A stretch of DNA of 64,000 nt, from positions 4,836,001 to 4,900,000 of the forward strand of contig NZ_JARXYP010000002.1 in NCBI RefSeq assembly GCF_029893805.1. Direction: 5' to 3'. A program made the translations under genes and the position numbers. The notes beneath the pieces are model-generated. The model saw only the letters and a list, made by a program, of their open reading frames with translations, ran no database searches and was not told the DNA's origin. Below, one piece after another: positions 42,441 to 50,068 of this stretch; position 1 is the stretch's first letter, and the number at the start of each line of letters is the position of its first letter. Source of the DNA: Streptomyces sp. SAI-135. GTDB lineage: Bacteria > Actinomycetota > Actinomycetes > Streptomycetales > Streptomycetaceae.

Positions 42441-43676
42441 ATGACCAGCAGCCCGGAGCGGCGCTACACGCACCGCCTGGAGGAGTTCTCGGCGCGCCAT
42501 CCCTTCCTCGTCGACCTCTCACTGGTCCTCGCGTTGATGGGGTCCGCGTCCCTCGGCGCCTCGCTCACCCTCCCCGGGGCCGCGCCGCCGGACGACGACA
42601 GGCTGGCCGTGGTCCTCATGGGCGTGTCCTGCCTCGCCCTGCTCCTGCACCGCACCCACCCCCGCCTGACCGTCGTCGTCAACGCCCTCTGCGCCACGAT
42701 CGTGATCGCCCAGGGGTACCTCCTCACCCCCCTGCTGCTGGGCCCCGTCATGGCCTCGCTGTACTGGCTGGCCACCCTCACCGACCGGACCACCCTCCGC
42801 ACCTACGGCCTGCCGACCATGCTGGTGCTGACCCTCGCGGCGGCCTTCTCCGACTCCATGGACCACGTGTCGCTGCTCCTGAGGACCATCGGCCCGGTCT
42901 TCTGGCTGCTGTTCCCGCTCGCCGCCGGCACCATGACCCGGCTGCGGCGGGCCTACCTCCAGGCCACCCAGGCCCGCGCCGACCACGCCGAGCGCACCCG
43001 GGAGGAGGAGGCGCGCCTCAGGGTCACCGAGGAACGCATGCGGATCGCGCGGGAGCTGCACGACGTCGTCGCCCACCACCTGGCCCTCGCCAACGCCCAG
43101 GCCGGCACCGCCGAACACCTCGCGCTCGCCAACCCCCGGCAGACCCAGCAGATCCTGCACGACCTCACCGGCACCACGTCCTCCGCACTGCGCGAACTGA
43201 AGGCCACCCTGGGCCTGCTGCGGCAGACCGACGACGAGGGCGCCCCGCTGGAACCGGCCCCGGGCCTGGCCCGGCTGCCCGAACTGGTCTCCTCGTGCGC
43301 CTCCGCCGGGATCACCGTCACCGTCACCACGGAGGGCGAGCCGCAGCCCCTGTCCCCGGGCGTGGACCTGACCGCGTTCCGGATCGTGCAGGAGGCGCTC
43401 ACCAACGTCACCAAGCACGCGGCCACCCAGACCGCGCACGTCCGCTTCGTCTACGACGGCTCCCGTCTCCTCATCACCGTCACCGACGAGGGCCCGCCCA
43501 CCGCGGCCCCCGGACCGGTCGTGCCCCCGAAGGGCTTCGGCGTCATGGGCATGCGCGAACGCGCCCACTCCATCGGGGGTGAACTGCGGGCGGGACCGCG
43601 CCCGGAGGGCGGCTTCGAGGTGCGCACGGCCCTGCCGCTGCAACCGTCGGTGAGCAGCGGGGAGGAGACGGCCTGA
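42441..43676 (+). CDS. Orphan NarX/DesK-type sensor histidine kinase
   Basis: The 411-residue protein has about five membrane helices (about 22-165), a coiled linker, a HisKA_3 dimerisation domain with phospho-acceptor His207 (RIARELHDVVAHH) and an ATPase domain (EALTNVTKHA, DEGPP, GFGVMGMRERA). ATG 42441 has GGAG seven bases ahead. No response regulator is adjacent on either side, which is unusual for this family. Its promoter must lie in or beside the tandem repeat array. Confidence 0.9.
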   Translation: MTSSPERRYTHRLEEFSARHPFLVDLSLVLALMGSASLGASLTLPGAAPPDDDRLAVVLMGVSCLALLLHRTHPRLTVVVNALCATIVIAQGYLLTPLLLGPVMASLYWLATLTDRTTLRTYGLPTMLVLTLAAAFSDSMDHVSLLLRTIGPVFWLLFPLAAGTMTRLRRAYLQATQARADHAERTREEEARLRVTEERMRIARELHDVVAHHLALANAQAGTAEHLALANPRQTQQILHDLTGTTSSALRELKATLGLLRQTDDEGAPLEPAPGLARLPELVSSCASAGITVTVTTEGEPQPLSPGVDLTAFRIVQEALTNVTKHAATQTAHVRFVYDGSRLLITVTDEGPPTAAPGPVVPPKGFGVMGMRERAHSIGGELRAGPRPEGGFEVRTALPLQPSVSSGEETA

Positions 43677-43765
43677 GGGGCGGGACCTCCCCGTAGGACT
43701 GGGTCCGTCCGGGGTTCACCGGGAGGTCGCCGGCCGCCGGGTCCCGGGCCCGTAGGGTGGCCGGC

Positions 43766-44560
43766 ATGGCTGACGTGGATCTCGACCGGGCACTGGAGGT
43801 CGCGACGCACCTCGCGGCCTGGGCGGCGGAGACGATCCGGCGCCCCCGCGACCCGGGTGCCGAGGTGCGGGAGAAGGACGGGCCCGCGGACATCGTGACC
43901 GCCACGGACGAGGCGGTGGAGACCCGCACCCGCGAGGTGCTCCGGCGGACCTTCCCCGACCACGGGATCGTCGGTGAGGAGTACGGCACCACGGAGGGCA
44001 CCCCAGGCGCCCCGCACTGGGTGGTCGACCCGGTCGACGGCACCACCAACTACGCCCACTCGCTGGGCTGGTGCTCCTTCTCGCTGGGTCTGGCCGCCGC
44101 CGACGGCACCCCGCTGCTCGGCGTGGTGGCGGACCCGTGGCGGGGCGAGACGTTCACCGCCGTCCGGGGCCGCGGGGCGTATCTGAACGGCACCCGGGTG
44201 CACGCGGCCGCCCACACCACCCTCACCGGCCATGTCTTCCTCACCGAGTGGGCCGCGCACGCCCATTGGCCCGGCATGGACGCCCTCCTCGCCGAACTCG
44301 CCGACCGGCACTGCACGGTGCGCGTGATGGGGTCGACGGCGCTCTCCCTCGCGCAGGTCGCGGCGGGCCGGGCCACCGCGGCGGCCATCGGCGGCTTCCA
44401 CGCGGTCGACGGGCTCCCGGCACTGCTGATCGCGCGTGAGGCAGGAGCGGTGGCCCTGCCCGAACTGCCCTCCCACAACCAGCCGTTGCTGCTCGTGGCG
44501 CCCGGCGCCGCCGAGGAGACGGCGGACATCTGGCGCAGGTCGGGAGCGGCGGCCGGCTGA
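43766..44560 (+). CDS. Inositol monophosphatase family protein
   Basis: The 264-residue protein has the family metal-binding motifs GEEYG, DPVDGTTNYAH, and a C-terminal GGFHAVDGLPAL in place of the usual WDxAAG. The first two are intact, so a Mg-dependent phosphatase acting on inositol-phosphate or a related sugar phosphate is likely. ATG 43766 follows a TAGGGT -10 box (43753-43758) by seven bases, so it is probably leaderless. Confidence 0.9.
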   Translation: MADVDLDRALEVATHLAAWAAETIRRPRDPGAEVREKDGPADIVTATDEAVETRTREVLRRTFPDHGIVGEEYGTTEGTPGAPHWVVDPVDGTTNYAHSLGWCSFSLGLAAADGTPLLGVVADPWRGETFTAVRGRGAYLNGTRVHAAAHTTLTGHVFLTEWAAHAHWPGMDALLAELADRHCTVRVMGSTALSLAQVAAGRATAAAIGGFHAVDGLPALLIAREAGAVALPELPSHNQPLLLVAPGAAEETADIWRRSGAAAG

Positions 44561-44712
44561 CGGCTTCCTGGGCGAGACGTGACCAGGAGACAACCGTCAG
44601 GAAGGCATCAAGGAGCCGGCCGGAGCACATACTTCAGCAAGTGGGCTCAGCAAGGGCTCGGCGAGCGGGCTCGGCAGACGGGGCCCGGGGAACTCCGACG
44701 GGGAGCGGTTCG

Positions 44713-45243
44713 ATGCATGCCGGTGGTGCGGGACTCGGCAAGGTCCAGGTACGGCTCAAGTGGGATCCGAGCCCCTACGGCGAACCGGCCCGGCACCTCG
44801 ACATCGTCGCCGCGACCTACGCGACCGATGACCCGTACGGGCGGCCCGCGTACGTCGTGCACACCGAGAGCCGTTCACCGGACGGCACCATCAACATGAC
44901 CCGGCACAGCGAGACCGGCCTCGGCCTCGGCTACGTCGAGGTGATGGAGCTGGAGTTCGAGCGCCTGTCGTCCGCCTACGGCCGGGTGGTGGTCGGTGTC
45001 GCCATCCACCAGACCGGCGGCCCCCGCACCTTCGCCGACCTCTCCCACGCGGGGGTGCTCGTCGTCGAGGGCTACCGGCATCTGCTGGAAGACGACTTCG
45101 CGGGCGTCGCGGACGCCACGGCAGCCACGATCGCCGAGTTCACCAGGGACGCCTCCGGGGCCTGGCACTTCGCGCCGCTGATCCGGGGTTTCGAGAGCAA
45201 CCCCGCGGGGTTCATGGCGGAGATGGGCAGCGTACGGGGATGA
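44713..45243 (+). CDS. TerD-family protein
   Basis: A 176-residue beta-sandwich protein of the tellurite-resistance TerD type (KVQVRLKWDPSP, HLDIVAATYATDD, YVVHTESRSPDGTINMTRHSETG in outline, then VVVGVAIHQTGG). TerD proteins bind calcium and occur in stress-response clusters; no other ter gene lies close. GGGGAG eight bases before ATG 44713 supports the start. Confidence 0.88.
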   Translation: MHAGGAGLGKVQVRLKWDPSPYGEPARHLDIVAATYATDDPYGRPAYVVHTESRSPDGTINMTRHSETGLGLGYVEVMELEFERLSSAYGRVVVGVAIHQTGGPRTFADLSHAGVLVVEGYRHLLEDDFAGVADATAATIAEFTRDASGAWHFAPLIRGFESNPAGFMAEMGSVRG

Positions 45244-45270
45244 GGGGGCCGGCTCCAGCCCGCCCCCTCA
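45241..45270. terminator. Bidirectional terminator including the TerD stop codon
   Basis: TGAGGGGG and CCCCCTCA enclose CGGC/GCCCG, so the TerD TGA is itself the first base pairs of the stem. The convergent secreted-protein gene ends 16 bases beyond. Confidence 0.75.
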
Positions 45271-45285
45271 CCGGGGCCGCCGTCG

Positions 45286-46617
45286 TCAGGCGGACGGGTT
45301 GACGACGACCTCGGCCGTGTTGTTCCGGGTGTCGGGGTCGAAGGCGAAGGCGGCGCTGCCGTCGTAGGGACGGACCACGACCCGGCCCTCGGCGTCCGGG
45401 ATCACCTGGTCGACGCGCAGCCGGAACGGGAAGGCGACCTTGAGGTCGGGACGGGTCCAGGTCGGCAGGGTGCAGACGTAGTGCGGGACCGCCGGGTCGC
45501 CGGCGGAGGACGAGACGGTGCGGCAGGTGTCGGGCACGGAGGTGGCGGTGGTGCCCGGCGGGAGGTAGTAGTCGATCGCGGGGACCGGGTCCCCCGAGGC
45601 GACGTCGGCGACCCAGGCCGGCCCGCGGTTGACGAAGCGGAACCCGGCCGCCACGGTCTCGCCCTGCGCGCCGCTCGGGTCGGTGCCGTGCACGGCGAAG
45701 TCGGCGGTGTTGACGGCGTCGATGTGCCAGGAGCGGCCGTTGTCCGAGCTGTCCAGGTCGGTGGCCGCGCCGCCGGGCGCCACGTCGTAGTCGAACCGCT
45801 CGTGCAGCGCGTGGCCGGTGACCGCGAGCCGCAGCGGTTCGGGCAGCTCCACGCTGGCGCCGGGTGCCACGTCGGTGCCGAAGGAGCAGGTCACGTACGT
45901 CATCGACGGGTACGGGGCGTCGGCGTCGTCCGGGCCGGTGTAGGTGCACTGCGGGTAGCGGGTGGTGACGTCGAGGCCGTACGTCGCCCACATCTGCACG
46001 GTGAAGCCGTGCGCGGTCTCGTTGCCGGTGTTGGTGACGGAGAACGGCACGGTGAGGTCGGTGCCGGGGGTGACCTGGGAGACGTCCTGCGGGGCGCTGA
46101 CGCCGAGGTCGGGGCCGGAGCCGACGGTCACGAAGGTCTCCGCGGAGTACTTCTCGGCGGTGAGCGTGCCGGCGGGGCCGCCGGTGGCCGTGGCGGAGTA
46201 CTCGATCGCGCCCTGCGCGCCCACGGCGGCTCCGGCCGCGGCCCGCAGCCTCAGCTGCACCTGCGGGCTGTAGCGGACCGGCACGTCACCGGTGTCGCAG
46301 ACGGCGACGGTGCCGGCCGCGTCGGGCGCGCAGTTGTCGGGCCAGGCGATCTCGGCGACCCCGGCGAGCCCGGAGGCGTCGACGGTCAGCCGCCCGTCGG
46401 TCACGGTGTAGTCGCTGTTGTAGTGCTGGAGCCCGAGCGCCATCGACCGGTACTGCGCCGCGCCGCCGTCGCCGGGAGCGAGAACGACCGCCTGCTCGTA
46501 CGGCGCCTGGATCTCCAGCCCGTCACCGGGCGCGTCGTCGGCCACCGCGACCCCGCTCCCCAGCCCGGCGAGAACCAACGCGCCCGCGACCACGCGCCCG
46601 ACGGACACAGAACTCAT
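45286..46617 (-). CDS. Secreted DUF11-like beta-sandwich protein
   Basis: A 443-residue exported protein with a signal peptide (about 1-27, GRVVAGALVLAGLGSGVAVA) followed by three or four immunoglobulin-like domains (DLGVSAPQDVSQVTPGTDLTVPFSVTNTGNETA in outline, later AGFRFVNRGPAWVADVASG). These resemble DUF11/CARDB modules. It has no wall-anchor motif. GGGGGA four to six bases before ATG 46617 decides the start. Function unknown. Confidence 0.85.
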   Translation of the reverse strand: MSSVSVGRVVAGALVLAGLGSGVAVADDAPGDGLEIQAPYEQAVVLAPGDGGAAQYRSMALGLQHYNSDYTVTDGRLTVDASGLAGVAEIAWPDNCAPDAAGTVAVCDTGDVPVRYSPQVQLRLRAAAGAAVGAQGAIEYSATATGGPAGTLTAEKYSAETFVTVGSGPDLGVSAPQDVSQVTPGTDLTVPFSVTNTGNETAHGFTVQMWATYGLDVTTRYPQCTYTGPDDADAPYPSMTYVTCSFGTDVAPGASVELPEPLRLAVTGHALHERFDYDVAPGGAATDLDSSDNGRSWHIDAVNTADFAVHGTDPSGAQGETVAAGFRFVNRGPAWVADVASGDPVPAIDYYLPPGTTATSVPDTCRTVSSSAGDPAVPHYVCTLPTWTRPDLKVAFPFRLRVDQVIPDAEGRVVVRPYDGSAAFAFDPDTRNNTAEVVVNPSA

Positions 46618-46890
46618 GACATCCCCCACATGGGACAGAAGGACCCCGGCCCCTGATCGGGACCGGCCGCGAGTTGGACCGCGCCCCCGCTCCGAAAGTT
46701 GCCCCTGGCCAGCGGGTTCTTACCTGCCTCTTGATCAGCGGGCTCCCTGGGGGACGCCGGCGGTGCCCCTTGCCGGACCCGCTACGGCGATCTTCGCGAC
46801 GCGTCCCGCGGCCTCCGGCCCCGTTGCGTGTTCGTATCGGTCCTGGACAGACGGCGCGGGCCGGGCGGCCGTAGGCGCATACTGAGGAGG

Positions 46891-47112
46891 ATGACAAAGC
46901 CTGCTGCACCGAAGCGTCACTTGCCCACCAGCCCCTTCAAGGCACCGGTCGCACCCGCTCCCAAGCACTTCGCCGTGGGCGACCAGGTCACACACGACAT
47001 GTACGGACTCGGCCGGGTGATCGGCGTCGAGGACGGAATCGCGGTGCTCGTCGATTTCGGCTCGTCGCAGATGCGGATCCTGAGCCCGTACTCGAAGATG
47101 ACCAAGCTGTAG
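46891..47112 (+). CDS. Small tudor/CarD-like domain protein
   Basis: A 73-residue protein with a basic Pro-rich N-terminus (KRHLPTSPFKAPVAPAPKHF) and a small beta domain (VGDQVTHDMYGLGRVIGVEDGIAVLVDFG) resembling UvrD C-terminal or CarD-type tudor modules. It may bind nucleic acid or RNA polymerase; that is inference. A CATACT box seven bases before ATG 46891 suggests a leaderless transcript although GAGGAGG touches the ATG. A second small gene follows at once. Confidence 0.78.
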   Translation: MTKPAAPKRHLPTSPFKAPVAPAPKHFAVGDQVTHDMYGLGRVIGVEDGIAVLVDFGSSQMRILSPYSKMTKL

Positions 47113-47128
47113 GAGAAAGGACCCTCCC

Positions 47129-47275
47129 ATCGATCTGACCTCGCTGTTCTCCGCCCCCGAGGGGCAGCCCCAGCACACCCCCGCGGCCCTGCCGCCCCCC
47201 ACCACGAACCCCTTCAAGGCCCCGGACTTCGGGGACGACGAGGACGAGACCTTCCCGCGGCCGGAAGCGGCCTAG
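47129..47275 (+). CDS. 48-residue protein with apparent AUC start
   Basis: A 48-codon frame follows the tudor-like gene. The Shine-Dalgarno region AGGAGAAAGG overlaps the previous stop, and AAAGG lies eight bases ahead of an ATC codon; no ATG, GTG or TTG exists in this frame between the upstream stop and the coding part. The peptide reads (fM)DLTSLFSAPEGQPQ... and contains NPFKAPDFGDDEDETF, sharing PFKAP with the preceding protein. Codon use is typical. The start is probably the rare AUC or a mutated ATG. Confidence 0.6.
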   Translation: MDLTSLFSAPEGQPQHTPAALPPPTTNPFKAPDFGDDEDETFPRPEAA

Positions 47276-47574
47276 CTCCTCCACCCGCCCGGGGCCGGTG
47301 CCCCTGTTCTCCTGTGTTCCCGCTGTGCTCCAGCGGTGATTCGGCACAGCCGACGCCCAGCGACGCATGCGAGCGTGATTTCCGGTTAGGCGCACCGGGA
47401 TCACTCGATTCAGCGGGCAGGTGAGCAGAGATCTCTTTCACGGCGAAGGCACCGGACTCGACGGCCGCGGCGGAAACGGAGCAGGAAGGACAGGGAGGAG
47501 CGGACCCGGAGGCAGGCGCCCGCAGACCACCCGCCCCGGTCGCACCCCGTGCGAGCCGGGGCTTTCCGTCCGCG

Positions 47575-48681
47575 GTGTCCCGCACCGGACGGGTGAGCGG
47601 CCTGGACGGACTGCGCACCCTCGCGGTCGCGCTGGTCGTCGTCCACCACGTGGAGCCCGACCTGCTGCCCGGCGGCGCGGTCGCCGTGGACGTCTTCTTC
47701 ACCATCAGCGGCTTCGTCATCACCCGGCTGCTGATCGCCGAGTACGTGCGCCGCGGCGGTATCTCCCTCACCTCCTTCTACCGCCGCCGATGGCTGCGAC
47801 TGGTCCCCGCGATGCTGGCCGTGTGCGCGTTCTGCGTGCTGATCGCGTCGACGACCACCCTGTGGGGTTTCCGGGGTTCCCTCCAGGCCGCCGGCCTCAC
47901 GGCCGCCTTCCTCACCAACGTCGTACGGGCCATGGAACCCGGCCCCTACTCCGAGCTCACCGCTCCGCTCGCGCACACCTGGTCACTGGGCGTGGAGGAG
48001 CAGTTCTACCTGCTGTGGCCGCTGGTCCTGCTGCTGCTCCTGCGACGCCTGAAGGCCCGTACGGTCCTGCTGTGCACGGCGGCCCTGTGCGTGCTTCCGC
48101 TGCTCTGGCGCTGCGTGCTGTGGAACCCGGACGCGGCCCACCGCATCTACAACGGCACCGACACCCGCGCCGACCAGCTCCTGGCGGGCGCCCTGGTGGC
48201 CGTGGCCCTGGCCCGCCTGCGTGCCGACGACCCCCGTCTGGCCCTCCTGCGCACCTGGTCAGCCCGTCTCGCCTGGCCTGCCCTCGCCCTGCTGGGCCTG
48301 GTGGCCTGGCAGGTACCGGTCACCGAGGACCTCGGCGCCTGGACGACCGCGTGGTACACGATCGGCTTCCTCGCCGTGGCCGTCCTCTCCGCCGGCCTGG
48401 TCACAGCCCTCGAACTGCGCCCCGAGGACCGCCTGTCCCGCCTGCTGGCCCTCACCCCCCTGTCCTGGGTGGGCCGCAACCTCAGCTACGGCATCTATCT
48501 CTGGCACTACCCGGTCGTACGCCTCCTCGCCTCCCTCGGCGTCAACGAGGGCCGACTGGCGGCGACGGCTGTACTGACCCTGCTGATGGCCCTTCTGTCG
48601 CACTACGCCATCGAAAAGCCGTTCCTCAAAAGGGCCCACCCGACAAGGCCCCTGAGCCCGGCACTGGCGACGGCGACATAA
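47575..48681 (+). CDS. OafA-type membrane acyltransferase
   Basis: The 368-residue acyltransferase-3 protein has about ten membrane helices. The conserved N-terminal SGLDGLRTLAVALVVVHH carries the candidate catalytic His, and FFTISGFVITRLL and the RRRWLRLVPAM motif follow. It would O-acylate a cell-surface glycan, lipid or secondary metabolite. GTG 47575 lacks a clear ribosome site; GTG 47590 is equally possible. The 300 bases upstream hold no obvious gene besides the short AUC frame. Confidence 0.88.
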   Translation: MSRTGRVSGLDGLRTLAVALVVVHHVEPDLLPGGAVAVDVFFTISGFVITRLLIAEYVRRGGISLTSFYRRRWLRLVPAMLAVCAFCVLIASTTTLWGFRGSLQAAGLTAAFLTNVVRAMEPGPYSELTAPLAHTWSLGVEEQFYLLWPLVLLLLLRRLKARTVLLCTAALCVLPLLWRCVLWNPDAAHRIYNGTDTRADQLLAGALVAVALARLRADDPRLALLRTWSARLAWPALALLGLVAWQVPVTEDLGAWTTAWYTIGFLAVAVLSAGLVTALELRPEDRLSRLLALTPLSWVGRNLSYGIYLWHYPVVRLLASLGVNEGRLAATAVLTLLMALLSHYAIEKPFLKRAHPTRPLSPALATAT

Positions 48682-48699
48682 GCCCGGCCCGCACTGACC

Positions 48700-48720
48700 G
48701 CCCGTACGGCCTGTACGGGC
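48700..48720 (+). terminator. Terminator after the acyltransferase
   Basis: GCCCGTAC and GTACGGGC form a perfect 8-bp stem around GGCCT, 19 bases past the stop. Confidence 0.6.
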
Positions 48721-48900
48721 CGGCCGTCGTCCCGGCCGCAATCCGACTCGACTCCGGGCCGCCTGGAGACTACGGGAAGGCGTCCGCGCCGAACCGCCGG
48801 GGACGGGCCTGCGGGACGCTGCCGCGCGGTGCCGGTGACGGACGGCGTGTCGGCGCATGCCGTCATGCGCGGCACCCCGTGCCCAAAGCCGTGCCGCCCC

Positions 48901-49992
48901 TCAGACGGTCACCGTCGGCTGCGCCCCCGCCGCAGCCCCCCGTCCTTCCCGCCACCAGGACGCCCCCCAGGCCAGCACGGCGCCCCCGACCGCGTACGCG
49001 CCCAGCACCCAAAGGGCCGAAGCCGTCGCGTGGCCCGAGAAGTACACCGTGTTGCGGACCAGGGTGGTGCCGGCGCCCGGCGGCAGGGCCTGGCCGATCG
49101 CGCTCCAGAAGGCGGGGAGGAGGGGGGCCGGGTAGACGCCGCCCGAGCTCGGGTTGCCGAGGACCACGAAGAGGAGGACGACCAGACCCGTGCCGAGCAG
49201 GCCCAACAGGGTCTGCAGGGCCAGTGCCGTGGTCGCCGAGGCCAGGACGGTCAGGGTTCCGATGGCGCTCAGCGCCCAGAAGTGGCCGCCCAGGGCGTCG
49301 AACACCGGCCCCACGATCACCGCCCCGGCCAGGCCCGACACCACCGCGTACGGGATCAGGACCGCCAGCCGGATCAGGGTGCGGGGACGGTTCGCCGGGC
49401 GGGAGCCGGACGCCATGCCCATGATGGTCGCGGTGAGGTAGCCGCCGATCACCCAGCCGAGGACCAGGTAGAAGGACGTCATGCCGCGGCCGTCGCCGGA
49501 GTTGGGGGCGCGCAGGTCCGTCACCGTGATCCGGCGCTTCTCCGAGGCCTCGATCTTCTGGGCGATCTGAGTGGCCGTCTGGGAGACCGACGGGCCGCCC
49601 GCCGAGGCGACGAGCAGGGTGTCCTCGGTGCCCTTCGGGTTGAACACGAAGGCCGCGTCCGTGCGCCGCGTCATGACCCACTCGCGCGCAACGGCCTCAC
49701 TGGCCGCCGCCGTTGCCGTCACCGGGTCGCCGTCCAGCGCGTTGAGCTGCGCGACGATCTTCGCGGACGCCTGCTGGGGGGCCACGACGGCCACGGGGAT
49801 GCGGTGGGGGACGGGGGAGTGGAAGGCGCCGACGTACGAGAGGATGAAGGCCAGTTGGACCAGCAGGCCGCCGAGGACCAGGCCGAAGGCCCGGAACGTC
49901 ACGGCGTCCTTGAACTCCGCCGTGAGTCCGGGGGACTTGGGGGCCGGCTCCGTGGGGGTCGCGCCGGCGGAAGGGCTGGAGGGTGCGTTCAC
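48901..49992 (-). CDS. DUF3533/ABC-2-like membrane protein
   Basis: The 363-residue protein has one N-terminal membrane helix (about 35-55), an external domain (VAVVAPQQASAKIVAQLNAL) and five or six helices in the C-terminal half (YLVLGWVIGGYLTATIMG, LALQTLLGLLGTGLVVLLFVVLGN). This is the YhgE/Pip-like arrangement of DUF3533 and ABC-2 permeases. No ATPase is adjacent. GTG 49992 is the start best matched to the family. Confidence 0.85.
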   Translation of the reverse strand: MNAPSSPSAGATPTEPAPKSPGLTAEFKDAVTFRAFGLVLGGLLVQLAFILSYVGAFHSPVPHRIPVAVVAPQQASAKIVAQLNALDGDPVTATAAASEAVAREWVMTRRTDAAFVFNPKGTEDTLLVASAGGPSVSQTATQIAQKIEASEKRRITVTDLRAPNSGDGRGMTSFYLVLGWVIGGYLTATIMGMASGSRPANRPRTLIRLAVLIPYAVVSGLAGAVIVGPVFDALGGHFWALSAIGTLTVLASATTALALQTLLGLLGTGLVVLLFVVLGNPSSGGVYPAPLLPAFWSAIGQALPPGAGTTLVRNTVYFSGHATASALWVLGAYAVGGAVLAWGASWWREGRGAAAGAQPTVTV

Positions 49993-50068
49993 GGGCGCAT
50001 CGTCGCACAGGCGGGTGAATGCACCGTTCCGTTTTGCCGGCCCCGGGGAACCGGGCAACCCGCACGAG

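Noticed and set aside
42182..42500. Minus-strand coding frames across the tandem repeats
   Set aside because: The unit length is not a multiple of three, frames shift from unit to unit, and no start with a ribosome site is present.
45481..46656. Plus-strand open frame of 391 codons
   Set aside because: Antisense to the secreted beta-sandwich protein, with Gly/Arg/Val bias and no motif.
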